A stretch of 7,780 nucleotides of DNA, taken from an uncultured Oscillospiraceae bacterium (GTDB lineage: Bacteria > Bacillota > Clostridia > Oscillospirales > Oscillospiraceae). The notes under the pieces are model-generated. The model searched no databases. It worked only from the letters and a program-made list of their open reading frames with translations, and was not told the origin of the DNA. Shown one piece after another: positions 1-6,735 of this stretch (its first letter is position 1; each line of letters starts with the position of its first letter). The position numbers and the translations under genes are program-made. Where the stretch lies: positions 1-7,780 of the forward strand of contig CARXAY010000055.1 in NCBI GenBank assembly GCA_949093475.1. The letters run 5' to 3'.

Positions 1-1
1 G

Positions 2-382
2 TTTACCGGGTTTATGGCGGCGCTGGCCGTGGTATATGGCTTAATTTTGAATTGGCCCATTACATGGGCGCTGATTTTGGAGGTACTGGCCCTGAGCCTT
101 GCCTGCTCGGTGGTTCAGTTCGTCTTTTTCTCCGGCGTCCTGCTGCGGAAAATGGCCTACCTGCCCCGTATGCTCTGCTCCCTGCCCGCTTTTTTGGCGG
201 TGGTGGCCGGGGCTGGGATGATCTTCCGCTGGTTTCCCATTGACAGATGGCAGTCGTGGGTCACGTTCCTGTCCATCTTCGCCGTGATCTTTGTGGCGAT
301 CGCGGTGGGATTTGAGATTTACTTCCGCATCACAGGGCAGAAGTACGACGATTTTCTGGCGCAATACAAGGAGCGGGAATGA
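2..382 (+). CDS. Small multi-pass membrane protein, 5'-truncated, possibly DUF3021-like
   Basis: The reading frame is open to the left edge and ends at TGA 380-382. The first in-frame ATG is at 14, but no Shine-Dalgarno sequence precedes it, and the four codons before it (Phe-Thr-Gly-Phe) look like the inside of a membrane segment, so the true start is probably outside the window. Counting from the ATG, hydrophobic stretches lie at about residues 1-13, 16-45, 52-74 and 82-104, giving a four-helix protein with almost no soluble part. The C-terminus is short, charged and cytoplasmic-looking (KYDDFLAQYKERE). Size, four-helix layout and a Lys/Glu/Tyr-rich tail resemble DUF3021 proteins, which in Firmicutes often sit beside LytTR regulators, but I see no diagnostic motif and no regulator in the window. 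The family call is tentative and the function unknown. It is separated from the next gene by 274 nt and a promoter, so it belongs to an upstream transcription unit. Confidence 0.6.
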   Translation, partial: FTGFMAALAVVYGLILNWPITWALILEVLALSLACSVVQFVFFSGVLLRKMAYLPRMLCSLPAFLAVVAGAGMIFRWFPIDRWQSWVTFLSIFAVIFVAIAVGFEIYFRITGQKYDDFLAQYKERE

Positions 383-386
383 GATT

Positions 387-439
387 GGCACTATGCTTGA
401 AATTTCTGCAGAACATCCTTCAAAATTATATAAAGTGCC
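387..439. repeat. Nested inverted repeats downstream of the membrane-protein gene
   Basis: Three nested dyads share one approximate centre. The outer arms are GGCACT (387-392) and AGTGCC (434-439). The middle arms are TTGAA (397-401) and TTCAA (419-423). At the core is the perfect 10-bp palindrome TTCTGCAGAA (404-413). The loops are long and no T-tract follows, so this is not a standard intrinsic terminator. It could be a weak 3' end structure for the upstream transcript or a protein-binding site. Only the symmetry is observed; function is unassigned. Confidence 0.35.
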
Positions 440-464
440 GAAATAGGTTACAACAAGCCGTAAA

Positions 465-498
465 AAATTGCCAGTTGCTCTGCAACCTCTTGCAATTT
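465..498. promoter_or_regulatory. Operator-like dyad overlapping the -35 box of the SLH gene
   Basis: Outer arms AAATTGC (465-471) and GCAATTT (492-498) are perfect inverted repeats of 7 bp. Inside them GTTGC (474-478) and GCAAC (482-486) form a second inverted repeat around a 3-nt centre. The right outer arm covers most of the -35 hexamer at 490-495. Dyads in this position are typical repressor or activator operators, but I do not recognise the regulator. The nested symmetry is directly visible; the regulatory role is inference. Confidence 0.4.
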
Positions 499-518
499 GA
501 ATTTTGCTGTGCTATACT
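490..518 (+). promoter_or_regulatory. Sigma-A-type promoter of the SLH protein gene
   Basis: The -35 element is TTGCAA (490-495), a 17-bp spacer follows, and the -10 element is TATACT (513-518), preceded by TGC (510-512) as an extended -10. The -10 matches consensus at 5 of 6 positions and the -35 at 4 of 6. Transcription would start near 525, leaving a leader of about 130 nt before the start codon. The same layout, including a TCTTGCA-TTT block around the -35, recurs at the livK promoter. Confidence 0.6.
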
Positions 519-524
519 ATGGCG

Positions 525-656
525 TTGTTTGGATAAGGGGGAGTTTGCCCTCTGATCCGACAGCATAAAGTGGTTTGCAGCATCCCGCGACGGAAGGCGC
601 GGAATGTGCAAAAATAAGCCTGATAATAGGCAATTCAGCAAAATGGAGGAATAGAC
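525..656 (+). promoter_or_regulatory. Structured 5' leader of the SLH gene
   Basis: Three hairpins can be drawn by eye. The first is 531-558: GGAT pairs with ATCC, and a G-rich run pairs with CCC/CT. The second is 574-612: TTTGCA pairs with TGCAAA, CAT with ATG and CCGCG with CGCGG, interrupted by one bulged G and one C/A mismatch and closed by an 8-nt loop, ACGGAAGG. The third is 618-631, with GCCT pairing with AGGC. None is followed by a T-tract, so they do not look like a transcription attenuator. The Shine-Dalgarno GGAGG is at 645-649, 7 nt before the ATG at 657. Possible roles are mRNA stabilisation of an abundant surface-protein transcript or a ligand- or protein-sensing leader. I could not match it to a riboswitch family I know. 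Confidence 0.4.
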
Positions 657-3600
657 ATGAGCACACGTAAGATCTTGGCCCTGCTGTTGGCTGTCGTGAT
701 GATCTGCTCTTTGTTCGTCTCTCCGGCTTTGGCCGCAGAGGACGAGGGCATCGTTGCGATCTCTGACACTGTGGGCCCGCAATTCACCGACGTGGACGGC
801 CATTGGGCCGAAAGCGCCATCAAGCGCTGGGCTGAGGCCGGCATCATCGAGGGCGACGGCGACGGCACCGTCAACCCCGGCCGCAACCTGAAGCGCGCCG
901 AGCTGGCTACCATTCTGAGCCGTCTGCTGGGCCTGAAGGAGCGGGCTGCAGCCGACACCTTCAGCGATGTGGCGGCTGACGCTTGGTACGTTGACGCAGT
1001 TTTGAAGTGTGCCAAGGCCGGCATCATGCAGGGCGACGGCACGGGCAAGGCCAATCCCGAAAGCCCCATCGACCGCCAGCAGGCCATCGTGATGATCGGC
1101 CGCGCGGTGGGCGTGAAGCCCGCCACCGGCAGCAGCCTGAACCGTTTCGATGACGGCGCAACCGTGGCCAACTGGGCTGAGCCTTACATGATCGCGCTCA
1201 CCGACATGGGCATCCTCAACGGCCTGCCCACCGGCGAGGGCGACGGCGCGATCATTGCTCCCACCGTGAACATTGACCGCGCTTCCACCTTTGCCCTTCT
1301 GGACAAGGCCATCGCGCAGTACATCACCGCTCCCTGCACCGTGACCGTGGACGACGCCAACAAGTTTGTCGTCATCAACTCCGCCGCTGAGGAAGCCGGA
1401 GAGGTCACCGTCACCGGCACGACCGCCGGCGTGGTGGTGGCCGTGGGCACGACCGACAACGTGGTTCTGAAGAACGCCGACGTTGGCACGGTGAAGGTGG
1501 ACGCCCCCGTGGACGTGACCGTCAGCAAGGGCAGCTCCGTGGATGAGCTGGACGCCAACGCTGCCGCGAAGATCAACAACAAGGGCACTGTTACCAACCT
1601 GAACACCAACGCCGACGACGTGGTCTTTGACGGCAACAAGCCCGCCGAGGTCAACACCGCCGAGGGTGTCGAGCCCGCCAAGGACTCCAAGGGCAACGAG
1701 GTCACCAACGCGCCCACCACCGGCGGCGGCTCTACCGGCGGTAGCGGCAGCAACACTACTTATAAGTACAACGTCTCCATCCCCAGCGTTGAGGGCGGCA
1801 AGGTCACCGCTGACGTGACCCGCACCAACACCGCTAACACCGAGGTCACCCTCACTGTCACCCCCAACGCTCAGACGGCCACCTCTCTGCCCTATGTGCT
1901 CAAGAGCCTGACCGTGAAGAACGGTGAGACTGAGGTCACTGTGACTGAGGACAACAAGTTCACCATGGCGGATGAGGGCACTTACACCGTCACCGCCGAG
2001 TTCGTCCAGCCCATTACCAAGGCTGTGATGTATGTCGCCAACGGCACGGATAAGACTGCCGCCGACATGGAAGCCGATGGTTACACGCCTGCCGGCGACG
2101 TGACCGATGAGACCCTGAAGAACTATCCGTACTTCTTCCTCGCCATGACCAAGAGCGAGGGCGACTACACCGTCAGCGACATGAAGCTCACCGCCAACGG
2201 CGCGGACGTGGCCCTGCCCACCGGCTGGGGCGCGGCCCGTGTTTGGAAGTTTGCTTCCGCTTACGTGGGCAACGCTGTGCCTGAGATCGATCCCAACGGC
2301 GAGAACGCCGACAAGCTGAACTTCACCGGGTCTGCCGCTGCCTTTGTGCTCACCTTTAAGATCGACACGGCCGAGTACGAGTTCAGCTGCGACTATGTGA
2401 AGCCCGGCGTGGATGCGAGCACGCTCCACACCGTTACCTTCAAGACTTCCACCGGCACGGAGATCGTCTCCTACAAGGCTGCTGAGGGTGAGCAGGTCAC
2501 CGCTCCCGCCGCTCCCGCCATCGACGGTTATTACTTCGCCGGCTGGGATACCGAGCTGACCGACAACCAGTTCATCGTGGGCGAGACGGACGCTGTCGTC
2601 ACCGCCAAGTATGTGAAGATCGGCGATCAGGAGCTGAAGACCCGTCCCAACGGCCCGGCCAACAACGGCGAGACGGACTTTGACTACGCCGCCGCCTATG
2701 AGGCCGCCGGCGTGAAGCTGACCGGGACTGCGGGCAACTACACCTACACCATCGACGCCGCGACCTTCCTGAACTACGCCGCCACTCCGGAGAACAAGCT
2801 GCCTGTTCTGGCCGCAGAGGTCGACGGCAAGACCTATTACTTCTACGGCGCGGCCATTATGGCTCCCGCCGGTGCTACCAAGCTGGTGCTGACCAAGAAC
2901 AATGCGCTGACCTCTTTGGATGACGTTACCAAGCGCACGGAGTTTGATCTGGAGACCAGCGAGCACAGCTTCACCATTGGCGACCAGAAGTGCATTCTCA
3001 ACTACTTTGGTGCTGTGGCCGAGATGGACGCGCAGGGCGTTTACGGCTTCCAGCCCGATGGGGTGTTTGTCCGCTACGCTAAGTGGGTGGACAGCGAGGG
3101 CAACATTATTGCGGTGAACAAGATCGTTCTGAACCGCAAGACTACCCCCGCTAAGCTCAATGTGACCTTCAAGGTTGGCGATACGACCGTTTACACCGCC
3201 GAAAAGGCAGTGGAGTATGGCGCGACTGAGGTTTCTGAGGAAGTGAAGAACGCCGCCAGAGCCGAGATCGCCGAGACCTACTCCAACGTCACCGTTGAGT
3301 TTGGCGCGATGACCAACTACACCGTGCCTGTCACCCTCACCACCGATGTGGAGGATCTGATCGCCGTCACCACCGGCAAGATCGGCCTTGGCGACAAGGT
3401 CACGGCCGAGGATATTCAGGACATTACCTTGGACGAGAAGAACGAGAAGGGCCAGATCATGGTGAAGGGTGAGCTCTACTACACCGAGTGGCCGGAGTTC
3501 AGCTCCGTCCAGACCGAGCAGGCCGGTTACTACTCCGCTCTGTCCGTCCCGGCTATGGAGAACGCGACCGTGAAGTATAATAACGGCGAGGCGATGAGCC

Positions 3601-4304
3601 TCACTGAGGACGTGCCTCCCTTCGTCACCATCATGGGCGGCGCGAACGCTGAGAACTTCACCAACAAGGGCGTGAAGCTGGAGATCGACTTGGACGGTGA
3701 GGGCCCCATCCAGCCCGCCACCTATGTGTATAACTTCTCCAATGTCAAGGCTGTCCGCTGGGATACCCGCAGCGCCGAGACCGGCTCTGCCAGTGTTCGT
3801 GAGGATGATGTCAACGTGGAGTATGCGGGCAACTACTACGCAAACTTCGTGGTGAAGGGCGCAGACGACGCGCAGATCAAGATGTCTCAGGATCACGTCG
3901 TCGCCATTCTCAAGGAGACCGAGAACGGCAACATCGTCCAGTTTGCGATGGAGAAGGTGAACGAGGGCAACCAGACCTCTTGGGTGCCTGTTGGGGACAA
4001 CGCGATCCTGATCGACGAGCATGACAATGACGATCCCCACGACATGGGCATGACCCTGAAGCAGAGCGAGACCGAGAGCGAGCAGGTCTGGTACTTCTTT
4101 GTCAAGGAGAACGTGGAGGGGAAGGAGACCGTCAAGTGCGTGAAGGTCGTCTTCACCGTTCCCGCCGCTCCCGCTGCCCAGACCCCCGATGAGGGCGAGA
4201 CCGCTTCCCTGAGCGTGGTGGAGACCGAGGACGTGGCTGCGCCCGCGCCCGTGGCCTCCTACAAGGAGGACGACGAAGTCCCCGAGATCCCCGTTCTTGA
4301 CTGA
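657..4304 (+). CDS. Exported S-layer homology (SLH) domain protein with InlB-like modules
   Basis: This is a 1215-residue surface protein. A signal peptide (R4-K5, hydrophobic core 6-22) is followed by a likely cleavage after ALA at 24-26. Three SLH domains (about 43-92, 101-151, 162-220) should bind secondary cell-wall polymer and hold the protein on the peptidoglycan. Residues 227-335 are a Val/Thr/Asn/Asp-rich, beta-ladder-like segment. A Gly/Ser linker (355-366) leads to a divergent InlB-B-repeat-like module (371-449) and a clearer InlB/Listeria-Bacteroides repeat (591-655, with the GYYFAGW signature). Residues 450-590 and about 656-1168 match nothing I recognise. The tail (1169-1215) is Pro/Ala-rich and acidic. 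There is no LPXTG sorting motif and no C-terminal membrane anchor. The start is fixed by GGAGG at 645-649 and by the signal peptide. The protein is monocistronic, with its own promoter and terminator. It could be a structural S-layer protein or an adhesin; the sequence does not decide. Confidence 0.9.
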   Translation: MSTRKILALLLAVVMICSLFVSPALAAEDEGIVAISDTVGPQFTDVDGHWAESAIKRWAEAGIIEGDGDGTVNPGRNLKRAELATILSRLLGLKERAAADTFSDVAADAWYVDAVLKCAKAGIMQGDGTGKANPESPIDRQQAIVMIGRAVGVKPATGSSLNRFDDGATVANWAEPYMIALTDMGILNGLPTGEGDGAIIAPTVNIDRASTFALLDKAIAQYITAPCTVTVDDANKFVVINSAAEEAGEVTVTGTTAGVVVAVGTTDNVVLKNADVGTVKVDAPVDVTVSKGSSVDELDANAAAKINNKGTVTNLNTNADDVVFDGNKPAEVNTAEGVEPAKDSKGNEVTNAPTTGGGSTGGSGSNTTYKYNVSIPSVEGGKVTADVTRTNTANTEVTLTVTPNAQTATSLPYVLKSLTVKNGETEVTVTEDNKFTMADEGTYTVTAEFVQPITKAVMYVANGTDKTAADMEADGYTPAGDVTDETLKNYPYFFLAMTKSEGDYTVSDMKLTANGADVALPTGWGAARVWKFASAYVGNAVPEIDPNGENADKLNFTGSAAAFVLTFKIDTAEYEFSCDYVKPGVDASTLHTVTFKTSTGTEIVSYKAAEGEQVTAPAAPAIDGYYFAGWDTELTDNQFIVGETDAVVTAKYVKIGDQELKTRPNGPANNGETDFDYAAAYEAAGVKLTGTAGNYTYTIDAATFLNYAATPENKLPVLAAEVDGKTYYFYGAAIMAPAGATKLVLTKNNALTSLDDVTKRTEFDLETSEHSFTIGDQKCILNYFGAVAEMDAQGVYGFQPDGVFVRYAKWVDSEGNIIAVNKIVLNRKTTPAKLNVTFKVGDTTVYTAEKAVEYGATEVSEEVKNAARAEIAETYSNVTVEFGAMTNYTVPVTLTTDVEDLIAVTTGKIGLGDKVTAEDIQDITLDEKNEKGQIMVKGELYYTEWPEFSSVQTEQAGYYSALSVPAMENATVKYNNGEAMSLTEDVPPFVTIMGGANAENFTNKGVKLEIDLDGEGPIQPATYVYNFSNVKAVRWDTRSAETGSASVREDDVNVEYAGNYYANFVVKGADDAQIKMSQDHVVAILKETENGNIVQFAMEKVNEGNQTSWVPVGDNAILIDEHDNDDPHDMGMTLKQSETESEQVWYFFVKENVEGKETVKCVKVVFTVPAAPAAQTPDEGETASLSVVETEDVAAPAPVASYKEDDEVPEIPVLD
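783..1316 (+). repeat. Three tandem SLH domains within the surface protein
   Basis: Each unit keeps the SLH pattern: an aromatic/Asp opening (FTDVDGHW, FSDVAADAW, FDDGATVANW), an amphipathic helix, a Gly-rich turn (GIIEGDGDG, GIMQGDGTG, GILNGLPTGEGDG) and the basic motif equivalent to TRAE. The motif reads LKRAE (78-82) in unit 1, IDRQQ (138-142) in unit 2 and IDRAS (206-210) in unit 3. The Arg is kept in all three (R80, R140, R208), but the final Glu survives only in the first. Conserved Trp residues are W50, W110 and W173. In studied SLH trimers these Arg and Trp/Asp positions form the grooves that bind pyruvylated cell-wall polymer. Confidence 0.85.
2427..2621 (+). other. InlB B-repeat (Listeria-Bacteroides repeat) module
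   Basis: Residues 591-655 open with HTVTFKTSTGTEI, continue with a Val/Pro-containing strand and contain DGYYFAGWDTE, then close with AVVTAKYVKI. This is the typical order of the roughly 65-70 residue beta-grasp-like repeat of internalin B (Flg_new family): V-T-F, an aromatic-x-F-x-G-W core and a closing T-A-x-Y strand. Such modules are common spacers or binding units in surface proteins of Firmicutes. A weaker copy of the divergent type lies upstream at residues 371-449 (nt 1767-2003). Confidence 0.75.
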
Positions 4305-4323
4305 TCCCGTCTGACCGAACAAA

Positions 4324-4370
4324 GCAAGACAAAGGGACGGCTCGAAAGAGCCGTCCCTTTTCTCTTGCCT
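4324..4370 (+). terminator. Intrinsic terminator of the SLH gene
   Basis: A perfect 13-bp stem (4331-4343 with 4348-4360, core GGGACGGCTC) is closed by a GAAA tetraloop and followed by a T-rich tail at 4358-4366. Flanking GCAAGA (4324-4329) and TCTTGC (4363-4368) can extend the stem by six more pairs across a small internal loop. It lies 20-64 nt after the SLH stop codon and before the livK promoter, so it insulates the two units. Confidence 0.9.
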
Positions 4371-4436
4371 GATCCTCTCCGCACAGATCCCACAAAAACC
4401 CGCAAGGCGCAAAAATGAATCTTGTGCAATTTGTTC

Positions 4437-4465
4437 TTGCATTTTCTTCAACACTTTGCTATAAT
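4437..4465 (+). promoter_or_regulatory. Promoter of the liv transporter operon
   Basis: A perfect -10 TATAAT (4460-4465) is preceded by TGC (4457-4459), giving an extended -10. At a 17-bp spacing lies a weak -35, TTGCAT (4437-4442). Transcription should start near 4472. The block TCTTGCATTTT (4435-4445) matches TCTTGCAATTT at the SLH promoter (488-498) in 10 of 11 positions, and both sit 25 bp before the first base of the -10. The motif TGCAATTTG, found at 491-499 in the SLH promoter, is also present just upstream here at 4425-4433. Confidence 0.7.
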
Positions 4466-4488
4466 GAAGCCTATCTTCCAAAGACAAA

Positions 4489-4507
4489 TGTCCGCATACA
4501 GCGGACA
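4489..4507 (+). promoter_or_regulatory. Stem-loop in the livK leader
   Basis: TGTCCGC (4489-4495) and GCGGACA (4501-4507) form a perfect 7-bp stem with a 5-nt loop (ATACA), about 18 nt after the predicted transcription start and 18 nt before the Shine-Dalgarno sequence. There is no T-tract, so it is not a terminator. It may protect the 5' end of an abundant transcript. I see no leader peptide rich in Leu, Ile or Val codons that would suggest attenuation. Confidence 0.45.
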
Positions 4508-4525
4508 ACCGTTCAGAGGAAAAAG

Positions 4526-4531
4526 AGGAGG
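4526..4531 (+). promoter_or_regulatory. Ribosome binding site fixing the livK start
   Basis: A full AGGAGG lies 7 nt before the ATG at 4539. It decides the start against the in-frame ATG at 4422, which lies upstream of the -10 box and could not be on the transcript. Confidence 0.9.
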
Positions 4532-4538
4532 AAACACC

Positions 4539-5720
4539 ATGAAAAGAAGCGTTTTTGCACTGTTTCTGGCTGTGGCGCTGGTTTTGAGCCTTGCTGCCTG
4601 TACCGGCGGCAATGAGGGCGGCGACAAGGGCGCCAGCGGCGAGAAGGTCGTTCGTATCGGCGTGTTTGAGCCGTCCACCGGCGACTCCGGCCCGGGCGGC
4701 AAGCAGGAGATGCTGGGGATGCAGTACGCCAACAAGGAGACCCCCACCGTGGAGGTCGGCGGTGAGACCTACAAGGTCGAGCTGGTCTACGCCGACAACG
4801 GCTCGGACTCCTCCAAAGCCCCCACCGCCGCCGCTGAGCTGGTGGGTAAGGATGTGGCTCTGGTGCTTGGCTCTTATGGCTCGGGCGTGTCCATGGCCGG
4901 TGGCCCTGTGTTTGAAGAGAACGGTTTGGCCGCCATCGGCGTGACCTGCACCAACCCCGGCGTGACCGCGGGCAACGACTACTACTTCCGCATCTGCTTC
5001 CTTGACCCCTTCCAAGGCACGGTTTTGGCCAACTTCGCGCAGGAGAAGTTCTCCGCAAAGAAGGCCTATCTGCTGGGCGAGCTGGGCAACGACTACGATC
5101 AGGGCCTGCTGACCTTCTTTGAGCAGGCGTTTGACGGCGAGGTCGTGAAGGACTCCTTCCCCAAGGACACCTCCGACTTCTCCACCTATCTCAACAAGGC
5201 CAAGGCCGAGGGCTGCGACGTGATCTTCTGCCCCGTGTCCATCGCCTACTCCACCCAGATCGTGAAGCTGGCCGCGTCCATGGGTCTGGAGACTCCCATC
5301 CTCGGCTCGGACACTCTGGACTCCAACGTGGTTTTGGAGGCCGCCGCCAATTCCAGCGTGAAGCTCTACGTCTCCACCTTCTATCAGGAGGGCGGCTCGC
5401 CGGAGTTTGACGCGGGCATCAAGGAGTGGATCAACTCCGACGCCACCGCCAAGACCAACAACAACGGCAACGACACCATCGCCGCCGTCACCGCCATGGG
5501 CTATGACGCTTATTACACCGCGCTGGAGGCTCTCAAGGCCGCGGGCAGCGTGAAGGCCGCCGACGTGAAGGCCGCTCTGCCCAACGTGACCTACACCGGT
5601 GTGTCCGGCGCGATCGCCTTTGACGAGACCGGTGACGCCATCCGCGACACCGCCTACATCAAGACCGCGGACACCGCCAACAACGTGTGGGCGCTGGAAG
5701 CGACCCAGACCGTGAAGTAA
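4539..5720 (+). CDS. livK: Branched-chain amino acid-type ABC transporter substrate-binding lipoprotein
   Basis: A 393-residue periplasmic-binding-type protein of the LivK/receptor-ligand-binding fold (type I). The N-terminus is a lipoprotein signal: K2-R3, a hydrophobic core, and lipobox LAAC with the lipidated Cys at residue 21, so it should be tethered to the outer face of the membrane. A short Gly/Glu/Lys spacer leads into the mature fold at KVVRIGVFEPSTGD. Family-typical stretches are LVLGSYGSGVSMAGGPVFEE, the TNPG turn and YYFRICFLDPFQGT of the ligand-binding lobe, and AYLLGELGNDYDQG and GCDVIFCP of the second lobe. Length is normal for Gram-positive LivK proteins. It is the first gene of the operon, followed by both permeases. 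The ligand is probably Leu/Ile/Val or a related amino acid, but the family also binds amides, urea and aromatic compounds, so specificity is inferred only. Confidence 0.92.
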   Translation: MKRSVFALFLAVALVLSLAACTGGNEGGDKGASGEKVVRIGVFEPSTGDSGPGGKQEMLGMQYANKETPTVEVGGETYKVELVYADNGSDSSKAPTAAAELVGKDVALVLGSYGSGVSMAGGPVFEENGLAAIGVTCTNPGVTAGNDYYFRICFLDPFQGTVLANFAQEKFSAKKAYLLGELGNDYDQGLLTFFEQAFDGEVVKDSFPKDTSDFSTYLNKAKAEGCDVIFCPVSIAYSTQIVKLAASMGLETPILGSDTLDSNVVLEAAANSSVKLYVSTFYQEGGSPEFDAGIKEWINSDATAKTNNNGNDTIAAVTAMGYDAYYTALEALKAAGSVKAADVKAALPNVTYTGVSGAIAFDETGDAIRDTAYIKTADTANNVWALEATQTVK

Positions 5721-5737
5721 AGATCTCTGCAAGGCTC

Positions 5738-5778
5738 AAAAGCGTCCGGCGGCAACCCGTCGCCGGACGCTTTTCCTC
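5738..5778 (+). terminator. Internal terminator hairpin between livK and livH
   Basis: A perfect 14-bp stem, AAAAGCGTCCGGCG (5738-5751) with its complement at 5761-5774, has a 9-nt loop and ends in TTTTCCT. It lies 17 nt after the livK stop codon. No new promoter is obvious before livH, so this is probably a leaky terminator that lowers permease expression relative to the binding protein. The stem begins with AAAA, so it could also work weakly in the opposite direction. Confidence 0.85.
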
Positions 5779-5780
5779 AC

Positions 5781-5834
5781 GTAGGGGCTGCTGTCCCCAG
5801 CGGCCCGCAGGCGGATGAGGACATCCGCCCCTAC
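5781..5834. repeat. Intergenic inverted-repeat element (REP/MITE-like)
   Basis: The 54-bp element has perfect 8-bp terminal inverted repeats, GTAGGGGC (5781-5788) and GCCCCTAC (5827-5834). Inside it are GGGG/CCCC pairing (5784-5787 with 5794-5797) and a strong hairpin GGCGGATG (5810-5817), AGGA loop, CATCCGCC (5822-5829). From memory, repeats beginning GTAGGGGC and carrying a GGCGGAT...ATCCGCC core are frequent between genes in Oscillospiraceae genomes; only one copy is present here, so its repeated nature cannot be shown from this window. It ends 10 nt before the livH Shine-Dalgarno sequence. Confidence 0.55.
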
Positions 5835-5844
5835 ATCAAGTGAA

Positions 5845-5851
5845 AGGGAGG
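5845..5851 (+). promoter_or_regulatory. Ribosome binding site fixing the livH start
   Basis: AGGGAGG lies 8 nt before the ATG at 5860. It supports this start over the in-frame ATG at 5815, which lies inside the inverted-repeat element and has no Shine-Dalgarno sequence. Confidence 0.85.
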
Positions 5852-5859
5852 TAACCCCA

Positions 5860-6733
<874 letters not shown>

Positions 6734-6735
<2 letters not shown>

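Noticed and set aside
525..656. A c-di-GMP or other known riboswitch in the SLH leader
   Set aside because: Consensus features I know for c-di-GMP class I, such as the GCAAACC-type receptor and tetraloop pairing, are absent. I therefore list it only as an unassigned structured leader.
4160..4304. C-terminal cell-wall sorting signal on the SLH protein
   Set aside because: There is no LPXTG-like motif and no hydrophobic helix with a basic tail; the end is acidic and Pro/Ala-rich. Anchoring is by the N-terminal SLH domains.
4422..4538. A 39-residue N-terminal extension of livK from ATG 4422
   Set aside because: It would start upstream of the -10 box and lacks a lipoprotein signal at its own N-terminus. 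AGGAGG plus a perfect lipobox signal supports 4539.
4466..4538. Leucine-responsive attenuator or T-box ahead of the liv operon
   Set aside because: The leader is only about 67 nt, has no Leu/Ile/Val-rich leader peptide and no terminator/antiterminator pair; only one small hairpin is present.
426..5732. A 1768-codon open frame on the minus strand spanning the SLH gene and livK
   Set aside because: Its codons are exact reverse complements of the sense codons of both genes, which happen to share the same phase. It is open only because TTA, CTA and TCA are not used. The product is a compositionally odd Gly/His/Val/Leu/Asp-rich string with no domain, and it runs through a terminator and two promoters of the other strand.
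5815..5859. A 15-residue N-terminal extension of livH from ATG 5815
   Set aside because: The ATG lies inside the inverted-repeat element without a ribosome binding site. LivH proteins normally begin close to the first helix, as they do from 5860.
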